Origin: Cliona cf. orientalis
Taxonomy: Eukaryota > Porifera > Demospongiae > Clionaida > Clionaidae
Direction: 5' to 3'
NCBI GenBank assembly: GCA_963930775.1
Contig: OZ005694.1
Location: 5,263,054-5,327,053 of the forward strand
DNA length: 64,000 nt
Each line of letters begins with the position of its first letter. The first letter of the stretch is position 1. Both the position numbers and the translations under genes were made by a program. The notes below the pieces were generated by a model that was not told the origin of the DNA, did not search any database, and was given only the letters and a program-made list of their open reading frames with translations. Below, in pieces: positions 46,101 through 58,100 of this stretch.

Positions 46101-49100
46101 ACAGCTCCATAAGTATCGGGGTGAAGTAGACGCTATGAAGAAACAGGCTGCTGCGATAAGTGAAGCTATGACTGCGAAGACTGTTGAAGCGAGTGATCTG
46201 AAGGATGAGAAAGATTCACTGCAAACAATGTTAGATGAAATAGCAGAGGAGCTGGAGCAGCAAAAAATCCAGGTATTGTTGCTAATAATAATTATTATTC
46301 TCAACCAATCTGTTGCATATATGCATTGAATATGGAGGTGAAAAGAGCCATTCACTACTGTCCACTCCTTGAGTCAACTAGGATGATGGGGGTGCATTTT
46401 GTATAGCCCTTATGCTTTCATCTGACCAAATAGTGGAGTTTACATTGTGAACTCTTAATTTTTTCTATTTAACATTAATTTTCATGTTTAAAAACTATTT
46501 CGTAGGAATATCCATGTCAATTTTTGCATGAATTTTGAGATTAAGCTTCATAGCCACCATCAACTTCATATATTTTTGAATTACGTGGTGTATATAAATG
46601 TGGTTCGTTGAGTCTACTCTCTCACGAGCTGATCTCTCAAGGACCAACTGCGCATGCATACAAAGTCTGACAGTATAATTATCCCATGTAGCTCTGGTGC
46701 TAGCTTTGTACCCAGGCCATTCAAGAAGGGGAAGAGAAAGCGCCTGGTACACATTGCACATGCATGCACTGGGGTCTCCAAAGCGATTGGTGTGTTAATT
46801 ACCATAGTGATTGTTTATGAGTTTTGCATGACGCGCAGTTCTATGGATGATAAATGCCAAGTATAATGATAGTATCCAATTACCCCAGTTTGCAACATTA
46901 AAAGCTGGGAGATCGAGAGGGGGCCTGGGGACGAGGCTAACCCCAGTTTGTTCTGGGGTCCCGGCATGTATGTAGCATGTATATATGTGCGTGCAATGTG
47001 CACCAGGCCCTTTCTCCTCCTCTTGAAGGGCCTGGGTACAGGTGCATAACATCCATGAATGCTAGCTAACAATTATAATATAGTTGGGCATAGCTTGAAA
47101 TAAACGAAGATTCTTTGCGGACAACTTAACTGTTCGGTAAAACTTGCCAATGTTTATACTAGATGCTCTAGTCATCCTCAGGGCAAAAGTGAAGTGAGGT
47201 GCGAAAATGCTGGTGTTCTTATGGGCGTGGCTCCTGCGCTCGCACGCCCATGCGGTTTGATGTAGAGGCTAAAGCGCCGGCGCGATTAGCGCTAGCGCAT
47301 TTGCCCCCGCCCCCTAGCTTCTTCATAGTTGTGATCCAGTTGCCCGGCAACGATGGAATGATGTGTATAGTTTTAAAGTAAAATAAACAGACAATCGATA
47401 GCCGCAACAGATATCTGGTACTGGCTGTTGATTGTAAATTACTGTGCATGTACATCGATGACTGTCATGATGATTACATTTTTTTCTGTAGGCTGAAATA
47501 TACAAAGAGGACTTTGAGAATGAGCGAAAGGATAGAGAAGCAAAAGCTAGCGCATATGAAGATGAGAAAGCTGCTATGAGTATACAACATCAACAGATTG
47601 TTGATGATTTGAAACAACTAACTGAAGAATTAAAACGTCAAATTGAAGATTTGAAGATTAAAGTTGAAATAAAAGAGACAAAGATGAAAGGACAGTGTGC
47701 AAAATTGGAAGAACAGATTCAAAAGTTAAACAGAGAATTAAGAAGGGTAGAGGAGCAGAGTGAGCAGGATAAGGATACATTACAAGCTGCTCTTGTTGAG
47801 AAGCAAAGCTTAGAAGAAATTCACTCTAACTTGGATGATAAATATCGAGAAAAGGAAGCTCACCTTGAGAAGGCACTAGCCCACAAATCTGATTTAGAAG
47901 ACCAACTACAGAAGTCAAGAGCAAATCATGAACATGAAGTTAATGAAATGCAAGAGCAGCTTCAGCAGCTACAATCAGAGAGTTTCTGTGCTGAACTACA
48001 ACAGCAAATTACCATAGCCAATGAACACATTGCAGCCTGGAGAGGTGACTGTCAAGCCAAAACACATCAATTAAAGCAATACAAGATACAAGTGGACCAC
48101 TTCGAAATTTATGTGGACGGTTTGATGGCTGAACTGACAGATAACAGGGCTAAGATTTCTGAGTATGAGCATCAACTTGGATACTACCAGGACCAGGTCA
48201 GACAGCTTGATAAGCACAAGATGCAATGATTATTATTATAATGCATGTAATACGCTTTAATAATTACATGTATACGCGTTTAAGAGGCCTGCTCAGCAGG
48301 CCACCGAGTCTCGAGCAAAGCGAGAGACAAGGTCTCTTCTCTTGTCATAGTCTGGTAGTAGATTTGATGTTCAAACAGAGCAAGAATGTCGCCATTGCAG
48401 TGGTGAGTTCGAACAGCTGCTGTTAACCAGCATTGAGGGGCAGTGTGGTCTAGGAAGTAATGGGTTCAAAGTTCAAGCTGCCGCCTCACTATACTAAAGA
48501 TTAACGTACATCTAGGGAGATAGATTTTCTCTGAGTATGTGAGCTTACTGTGAATAACTAATGCATATTAGCCACATTATCCCATGATTGTAACATCAAA
48601 CATACTTGCTTTGTATAGAACATTAATTAAGTACATCATAATCATAATGACTATACTTGTGTCAGCACCGAACTGCTGAGAAGCAGTGCTTAAAGTGTAG
48701 GTACAGTGTACGTATGCTGTAGAAATCATAATACATTCAAAACTGACGGTCTTAGAAGCTTTGCACATACCCACAGATAGTATTGTGAATAGGAAATTCC
48801 ATCCCAACAGTCCGAGGGGAGGGTGATGCTGATTAACACATATATACTATAGCTGCCATGGTTATTTGTACTGGTACAAAGATCAGGGTTTCATTTTCAT
48901 CAAGCGGGGGGGGGGGGGGGGGGGGGGTGGTATCCTCTGCCAGGAAATTTTTTAACTTTTCAATCTCTGATACTGTTTCTGCTATAAGCGCTGATTGCCT
49001 GCTAATTGAAGCCGCACGTGCCCACGCAGTAAATGAACACTGGGCGTGGCGGATGGCTGATAAGTTCGCGTGTACATTCAAATCTGCCTGCTGAGGCTCG

Positions 49101-52100
49101 CTCTGCTGGGCGTTCGACTTTCTAGGCATCGTATAGGCTCTCGATTCTATACTTATCAGTTTTCTTACTCTTTAGCTGTCCATAACCAAAGATTGCAGGC
49201 TTCTCAACTTGAATGTGCACGTGTTTGATCTCCGCGTACTTCCGTGGACTATACCGTGATATTGGGCGTGCCCGTACTTCCTGTGCCCACTTTAATTGAA
49301 TTTTTGAACTAATGAGCTCATTAAGAAATAATTAGGCCTTATGTATGGACACAATGCCTTTAATACTGAGACTGGCTTTTAGTGGTGGGAAGAAGCCTGT
49401 CAGTGATATCCACTAGTTCCCTCCATTTTATGCACTCAGTAACAATTTACTTTTTTGCGGTTATTAGGTAATTATGAGTAATTATGATGAAACCTATGGT
49501 GTAATCTATGAGGTAATTATGAGAAAATTCAGGGCCTCGATGGAGCCCTTCTGGGACTTAAACTTCAGTAAAATATGTCGAGTATCTTGCGTGTGTATCC
49601 AGCGAATACCTTACAAGCAGCGTGTTGCCTTCTCTGACGAGCAGCGACGGCCGAACTTCACGCATTCTCTACGCTGACATAATCCCATGGATATACCGTA
49701 TAGCTGGAAATTTTCGAGGGAGCCAATTTTCGCGGTTTTCGCGGTTGACAGGCGACCCACGAAAATTAAATCCGCGAAATAAAACCTCTAAACGTACGTA
49801 CGTTCTCGCAACGTCGACGCGTGCGATAACAGGGGGCGTGGCCATCGTGGTGCATGCCGCTGCTTGATCGATCTAACAGCTGGTTTTCTTCACACTAGTT
49901 GAGCTTCTTCGACACAAATGTCTCTGTTACGTTATTTCAAGCCTTCAAGCGACTCTACCAAACTTCCTGATCCACGTGGCCCTCTGTCTTCGAAAGTGCC
50001 ATCATCGTCTATAGAATCGGCTAACACAGAAGTGAAGCGAGCGATTGAAACTCAAGGGAGCGGTGCAGATCGACGAAAAAGAGGCTGCTATGACAAATTT
50101 TCTCCTGAACTCAAGTTTCAGATCGGTAAGCATGCTGCAGAGAATGGAGTGGCTGCAACGATGCGCTTTTATGCTAAGAAATTCGTCCTAAAGGAAAGCA
50201 GCGTACGAACCTGGAGGAACACTTACACCCGAGAGTTGCATTCAAAGAAAGACGATATCACAGCTTTGAAATGTCTGCCTGAGAAGAAGAGAGGCCGCCC
50301 TTACCTTTTAGGTGAGGAACTAGACAAGCAAGTGAGAGCTTATGTTGCGTCCCTGCGAGCTAACGGTGCCGTGGTAAACACAGCCATAGTTCTGAGCTGT
50401 GCTGAAGGGATCATCAAGAACCACGACAGTAATCTCCTTGCTTCATATGGCGGACACATCGTCCTCACGAAAGCCTGGGGGAAGAGCATCTTACATCGTA
50501 TGGGATTTGTCAAACGTAGAGCTAGCACTAAGGCGAAAATTTCGATTGAGAATTTTGAAGAAGTGAAGGCGCAGTTTCTGCTGGATATCAAAGCTGTTGT
50601 TGAGATGGAAGACATCCCATTTGATTTGATCATCAACTGGGATCAAACAGGAATCCATTATGTACCGGTAGGATCATGGACAATGGATAAGGAAGGATCA
50701 AAAAGAGTAGAAATAGCTGGTGTTGACGACAAGCGGCAAATAACAGCAGTGTTTGCAGGGTCCCTCACAGGAGATTTCCTACCTCCACAGCTGATTTACA
50801 AGGGAACAACCCAGCGATGTCTCCCAACAGTTCAGTTCCCTTCTGGATGGCATATCACATGCAGCGAAAACCACTGGTCAAATGAGAGCACCATGAAAGC
50901 CTACATTGAGAAAATTCTCCTGCCATATGTCCGTGATAAGAGAGAGGAGTTGAAACTTGCCGCTGATTATCCAGCATTGGTTATCTTTGACAAATTCACA
51001 GGCCAAGGCACAGAGAATCTCCTGAAGCTTCTTGAAGAAAACCATATCTATTTTGTTATGGTTCCCGCAAATTGCACTGACTGATTGCAGCCTATGGACA
51101 TTAGTGTAAACAAACCTGCCAAAAATTTTTTACGACAGCAATTTCAGGAGTGGTATGCTGATAAGATCTGCAATCAACTTAGCCAAAAGGAAGGAATGTC
51201 CCCAGTTGATCTGCGATTGAGTATCGTGAAGCCGTTGGGGGCACAATGGATGATCAAACTCTATGACTACCTCAAGTCAAAGCCGGACATCATCAAGAAT
51301 GGCTTTAGAGGTGCTGGTATATCTGACTATCTTACTACCGGTAGTAATTAGTTTCACCACTTATTGCCATAGTTAACAGGTGTATGTGTACATTATTTAG
51401 GACTAGGTTAAAATATTATTATGAATATTACATTGATGTACATGTGATTGTTTCAAATGAAGATAATGGATTAAAAGTGGCTACTAAGTACTGGGAAGGA
51501 ATGAAAGTTGTGTGTGTATTATAAAAATGATGGTATGTAAGCTAAGCACTAGGAAACAAGTAAAGGTTCTCTTCTTCAAAGCACTTGATAAGGTGACTTC
51601 GCATTGCTGTTTGGTTTAGTTTTATACTGGCAGGGTCTACTCCATGACCAATTGCGGTGGCGTAAGCAATGGCAAAGACTCCACAGTCTTTACCTCCTTC
51701 CTGCTTTTGGCAATCGAGCATTTTGACCGACGAAGAATGAAACAAGTTGGAAATCACATTCATAGTAGAGGTGTCTAGGGTGCCATACAGAGAGTCACAT
51801 ACAAGTACTTCATCACCGGTGCACCCAACTGTGGAAGCAACAATCCAGTGATCTCCACGGCTATGAATGACTTGAAGCTGATTCTTGGGCGGTACATTGG
51901 CTTTAGGCTTGTACTGGAGAAGCGTAGACTGTAGGCCATTCACACCTGGAAATTGCTTTTTCAATAGTGATTGTGCAAAGTCGATAGAGAGATCTGACAA
52001 TTTCTCGCCACTACTGATCCTGCTGACTTCAGTTTTGGGCAAGTTAAGTTTAGGCTTCTTCTTGGGTGGCTCGTTTTCTTTATCTGCACAATCATTTGAC

Positions 52101-55100
52101 GAGAAAGCACGCTTTAGTAGCGCCCTAGCCTTATCGATGTCGCTGTGAGCTCCTGTCAGTGTCAGCGTGCAGGGTACTTCTAGCCCCCCTTGAGGAAGAT
52201 CTTCAGAATAACGTCTGCCACCAGTAACTCTGCAGCTGATAGTACCACCTCGTCTTAAGAACATTGAACACACTGCTGATATCTTTCTCGGGACGTGACC
52301 GACGATTATTCCTGATCTTACAACAGCCACAGCGAACGGATCGCGAAAGTTTTCCACTTCTCTTACACAAGATAGCTCCTCTCCAACATCAGCACACCAA
52401 ATCTCCTTGTACACGTGGTAACCACGGACCATAGCCTCGATCATATGCGACACTCGTGCTATTTCTCGATCTACAACGATCGCTGTCACAACTTCTCGGC
52501 CGGCAGAGATTGAGCCGCGGCGCGCGTGCAGTAAGAGGCGGAGCCTAACGCGTTAACGGATATTGGGGGTGGAGCAACCCTGGAGCGTTCATCCGCGAAA
52601 ATTAGATCGCGAAATCTTTGAAGATGGGCCTTCCGCGAAAATTGGATCCCTCGAAAATTTCCGGCTATACGGTATATGGATAGCCCTGCACTATATATAG
52701 CACGCACCATGAGCAGCGTGCAGCCGGACCAATCTAGCTGTACTGCACTGTTGAGTTCTTCTTAGCTTTGAAATTTTTCACTATCGAGGTCCAGAGACAC
52801 TCAGATTCCCGATGATCCGAGGCTAGTCTGCGACTGAGGTGCTGGCATCGTATACTGTCCAGTGAAGTGAACCATAGATTATATATTCCCCTCCCCGGGA
52901 TTGGAAACGGTCACGTGAGCGCCATATGTACAGCTACAGTACTTCTTCTCGCGGGCAATCCGCGTTAGTGTTTATCGCGCTAAAGCGAGTGTTGCTTCAA
53001 GGGCTCTGAGCGAAGAGGAGAAGAGAAATCAACCGTTAGTTGGCTATCAAGGTTAGTAATATCAATCTTAAACCTCCCAAATAAGCGCTACTGCATGTTT
53101 AGAGCTCATAAGCCACTCAGGCATTGGCCATTGTCCGTTTTCACACCTGCATGAGGGTGTTTACCTTGGGTATTGGTAGGCTAGTCTTCTGTTTAAGAAT
53201 TTGTGGGACAAAATACGATCACTAGTGCATCTTTTGGACATCACTAAGGACCAGTGGTGCTCCAACAATGTTACTCTATTGCATGAATGACAGCCATCTC
53301 TTGTATGTACAATGTTTTTGTGTCAAAATTGATCTAAGTGTGAAATTTTCGTTCTGATTGGTCATATACTTTGTGGGACAGTAGCTCTCTTTCTATTCCA
53401 TTAAATAGCACAAATATTGTGTTCAGATATACTACTAAGGACCTTGTTTTGCATGAACATTTTCTTTTGATGCATACTTAAGTATACACACTGATTCTGC
53501 TATCAAACAGGTGCCTAAAAGAACATGGGCCGGAGAAAATTTAGATTGAGTGTCCACCGTAAAAATGAAGAAAGAAAAAATAATTTGGATAAGTTGAAGC
53601 AGACTGTAGAAGAGCCATCATTAACAGTGACCATCCCTAGAAATTTGATCGCCATCTCATGTTTTAAGATCTCGTTTCCAGTCTCTGTGTACAGGGATGG
53701 GTCCATCAGCTCAGTTGACCAGCTGTATTCACGGCTTGCATCATTTCCTCTGCCCGAATCATGGATATTGGCATCTTCTAAGCCACTCATTTTATCCAAG
53801 ATGCGTGTGAAATCTCAAACCACACAAGCAGATGTCTTATTCAGCCTTAGCATAGATGATCGACTGGAATGGTCCTTGTCTCTCCAGAATGTGTCCCTTG
53901 ATCCCAATAGGTGTCCCCTTCTACGGAAAGTGCCACATGCTCTAAATAGAACTAGCGCTGTGTATGACCTGCTCAACTTTGTTGATACGGCAAAGATTTG
54001 CAAGGGCAATTCTGAGCAGAGGCTCCTAGACCAGTGGAAACAGCGATCGTTGACCCTACACGGTTCTCATGGTAAGATGCAAACCCCATATTATTACTAT
54101 TAATAAGAAATTATGGGAATACTATTTTTTTCTCGTACAAGCTCTAAGAGAGGATTCTTGGATGACCTGTCTTTGCCAACTGGTGCTACAGTGAGGCACA
54201 AACACTGCCAGCTATTACTTCAAAGTGACAGTGTAGCTGTTCGTTGCTTGGCCTGCTCTGGTCTCCGTGCTGCTCTCACTGTTCAAGCTACTCGTATGCA
54301 AGGCACCAACCGTACTCATTCCACTCCCTCTAACCACATCAATTACAGGTATAATTACAATGAAAAGGTTAATTATAGGGGTTTCATTCATGAAAGAGGG
54401 GCATGCAAATGCATAGCAGAAAAGTTCAAGGGGGGCAAACACACCGCAAATAATGTTTCTCATTACATCAATGATTATTTAGGTATCAACCCATTCCCAC
54501 CCTGATCAGTCGTATGAGCCAAGTACATCGCCAGTATCGCTTAGTATCTAAGCAACTTGACAGACTGAAAAAGAAAATAGCAGAAGCATCGGAATCAAGT
54601 GGTGTTGAATTGGATGAACACACTCACGATGATTTTAAGAACATGATTACGTCATCGAATGGATCAGCGTTTTTTGAAAGTCTGCCTAAGGATTCTTTCC
54701 AGTACGTCTTCTGGCAGCAGCAACTGGAAGCTGCAAGTAAAAAGAAGGCCCAGAACATGCGTTGGCACCCCTTGATGATTCGGTGGTGTCTATATTTACG
54801 GCACAGGTATATCAAAGACTCATGCATACACTGTAATATCATTATTATTACTGTAGGTCAAGTGGTGCATATGAGGCACTACGGGATTCTGGTTGTATAA
54901 AGCTCCCATCACAAAGAACACTTCGAGATTATACGCATTATGTGAATGCTTCAACTGGCTTCTCTAGTGAGGTAGACAAGATGCTAATTCAAGCGGCTAA
55001 AGTCGATACATGTCCAGAACGTGAAAGGAATATCATACTGCTCCTGGACGAGATGCATATCCGGGAGGATATTGTATTTGACAAGCATAACGGAGCTATG

Positions 55101-58100
55101 ATTGGATATGCGAAGTTGGGGGATATCAACGACCATCTGCTACAATTTGAGCAGTCACTTACAGAAGACCAGCCTTCTCCTCCTCCACTTGCCAAGAGCA
55201 TGATGGTATTCATGGTGCGCGGCCTATTCAACAAACTCCAATTCCCATATGCACAGCTTCCGTGTGCCAGCTTGTCAGGAGATTTGTTATATGAGCCTTT
55301 TTTGGAAGCTGTGGGACGAGTGGAACCTGTGGACTCAAAGTAAGTTAATACAAACACAAGTTACCTAAATTGACACAAATTTGTGTGTATGTGTGTCTGT
55401 GTGTAATGCATATAGGTTCTCGGAGCAACTTTGGATGGCAACTCTGTCAACCGACGCCTGATTAAGCTCCATGACCCCTCGAGTGATTTAGTGTACAAGG
55501 TCAGAAATCCATTTGCAAAGGAGGAGCGCTACCTATTTTTCTTTCCCGACCCGCCTCACTTGATTATGACGGTCAGAAATTGCCTGATGTCAAAGTGCCG
55601 CAATCTCTGGGTAAGTTGATTGTGTTACCATTCTAGATTATTGATCACTCGAATGTACTATGATAACTATTGTACAGAATGATGGTTGGTTCATTTCCTG
55701 GAGCCACATCTGGAAGCTGTATGAACATGACATGGCTACTGGAATGGGTATTCGTCTGGTCCCTAAGCTGAAGTATGAGCATATCTCTCTGAATTCATTT
55801 TCCAAAATGCGGGTTGATCTTGCTGCCCAAGTAAATAATTAATAATTAAGTACCTTACATGTCATATTATATTAAGTCCTGAAGTTATAATATTATTGCC
55901 AATAACAGGTTTTGAGCGAATCCGTTTCTAAAGCCCTTCAGATTAGTGTTGGCAGTGAAGCCTCAGAAACTGCTAAGTTTGTGGGGATGATGGACAAATT
56001 TTTTGATTCATTAAATGTCCACAATTAATCTCATGGAGTGCGTGCACGGAAAAGGTTTCAGATGCCATACACTACGAGCAATGACATGCGTTTGAAGGTA
56101 TGTAAATTTCTACACAATACCAGATTATTGACTTTCACTACTATAATAGTGGATTGAAGACGAATTTCTACCATACTTGGACAAGTGGGAAGAATCTGTG
56201 AAGAGACGTCCTGGTTTGACGAAGACTCAACGAAATAATATGTTGCTTAGTACGGAAACCAGATTGGGCTTACGAATGACATGTAAGTGTATTAAAAATT
56301 CAAAATTGATTTCATTATGATTGTATAAAATTAATTTAGGCAAATCTTTTGTGGAGCTTGTGAAGTACCTGTTTCAGCAACCAGATGTTAAATCATTTTT
56401 GAGTCAGCGTCTCTGTCAAGACCCTTTAGAAAACTTTTTTGGCTGCCAACGGCAATGAGGTGGGGTTCATGATAACCCAAATGTTCAAGAGTTTACAAGG
56501 AACACCCAAGCTCTTCGCGTCATAAACTCTTTTTGTCGACCTACAAGGGGAAACTGCCGTGGAAGTCAGGATGAAGGCACAAGCTTGAGTTTCAAAGAAA
56601 ATATTAATGAACCACTTCCCAAACGTTCCCGCAGTTCAAAACGTACAAGCAAGCCCCTAGGACTTTGTTAATAATTAAATTTTTATCATGATAATAATAA
56701 TTATTATGTTTATACACTGTTTAATATTGCTATTATATTACAAGAATACAAATTAGCTATTCTTTATCTTCATCGGAATTGGGGGTGGCCTTGGATTTTC
56801 CAGCTTTTGATGGGTTTGATGTCAGGTGCTTTCTGATTCCCTTCGACTTTTGAGTGGTGGTCTTCTGGGCAGTCTTATATTTTTCTAACCAAGCACTAGC
56901 ATAGGAGAAGCCTCGGATCCTCACCCAGTGGTTGACAATCATTTGGAGTAGTTCTGCTGCACTTTCTTCCTCCCACTCAGCACTTACAATCGACCATAAG
57001 AACTGCACATCTTCATTGTCTTGTACTTCGCTGGTAATCTTATCCAAATCTTGCGTACCTCCTTGACGTATGTGCTTTCGAAGCTCATACTCCATAGCCA
57101 CAAAAACTTCGAAAGTTGTGTTGTTCACTAGGGTGAGACCTCCACGGTTAATCAGCTGTATCCACTCGGTAGATTCTCCATTTTCGTCTCCATTGTCAAG
57201 CAAATCTAACAGGCACAGCAAAATATCCTCCCTGAGAGGATGTGTTGACTTTTTTAGCTTTTTCTTCAACATTCTTGGTACACAACCAGCAGCATAGCGC
57301 AAAGCACATGTCTCGGCATGTGTAAGTGGCTCAACAGCAACAGCAGGCAATGGATCAAGTGGATGGTGTAACTTAATGAGCTCCTTGAATACGTAATGGC
57401 CCACGTACTGACAGAAAATTGGAGACATCTCAGCCTTGATGCTTTCATATAGAAAAGCCTTCCAATCTGTCGCGTAGGGGTCTGAAGATCGCAGCTGATG
57501 GTATGCAGTCCACATTCTTTCTCTTCGTACTTTCTGGGATCTAGCTCTCGACTGCATGCATGTACACAAGACAGTCACTAACTTAGTCTCGAATTCAGAA
57601 GCTTTAGCTGGATATTTGGTAAGCCAAATCGAGAGATCTGTTGCAATCTTATGGGCTGTGATGGCCGGTTTTGATCCTAGGGAAAACGAATCATCCTCCA
57701 GCATAGCATTTACTCCTTTCAAAAGGAGGCCACAAACAGCTACAAGAAATAAAAGTAATGAAAAATGGTGCCTATAATTATAAACCGGCCTTTTCTTACC
57801 ACTTTCGCTCGCCATGCTACTCTCATACATCTCAGGAGTATACCTCACGAACTTTCGCCCTTTCACTGCTGTTTCCAAAAAGAGCCCACTCACGAACGCG
57901 GACTGCCCGCGCTAAACGGTGTTAACGACCCCCGTTTCCAATCCCGGGGAGGGGAATATATAATCTATGAGTGAACCCACTATATTGACGACCTTTACCA
58001 CATACACCATTTCAACTATGCAGCTACTGAGTGCATGGTCAAGTTTTTATTTAATAGTCAAGTTACTTTAGAACGGGGTGTGTCTCCTTTTGCACGTAGC

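Larger units (their letters stand above)
49696..52672. mobile_element. pogo-like element with a second HIRAN-Ulp1 gene
   Basis: TA-flanked (49694-49695, 52673-52674). The left TIR ccgtatagctggaaattttc, continuing gagggagccaattttcgcgg, is matched by the inverted right TIR with two mismatches over about 40 bp. Inside are a plus-strand pogo-type transposase (49918-51351) and a minus-strand HIRAN/Ulp1-like gene (52489-51542). Their 3' ends converge with about 190 bp between. Total 2,977 bp. Confidence 0.9.
52873..57969. mobile_element. P-superfamily element with a second gene, 38-bp TIRs
   Basis: Flanked by agtgaac at 52866-52872 and 57970-57976, a 7-bp target duplication verified against MITE copy A (single gaagtgaaccc). 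Both ends are perfect 38-bp inverted copies beginning catagattatatattcccc and ending cgggattggaaacgg. Plus-strand transposase exons at 53525-56672 face a minus-strand gene at 57893-56757. Total 5,097 bp. P-type elements usually make 7-8-bp duplications, in agreement. Confidence 0.92.
49430..58036. mobile_element. 0.5-kb MITE (copy C) split by two transposons
   Basis: Copy A-like sequence runs 49430-49693, resumes at 52675-52872, and finishes at 57977-58036 (ctgagtgcat end). The three pieces join into a copy colinear with 13961-14485. The two gaps are exactly the pogo-like and P-like elements. Confidence 0.88.
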
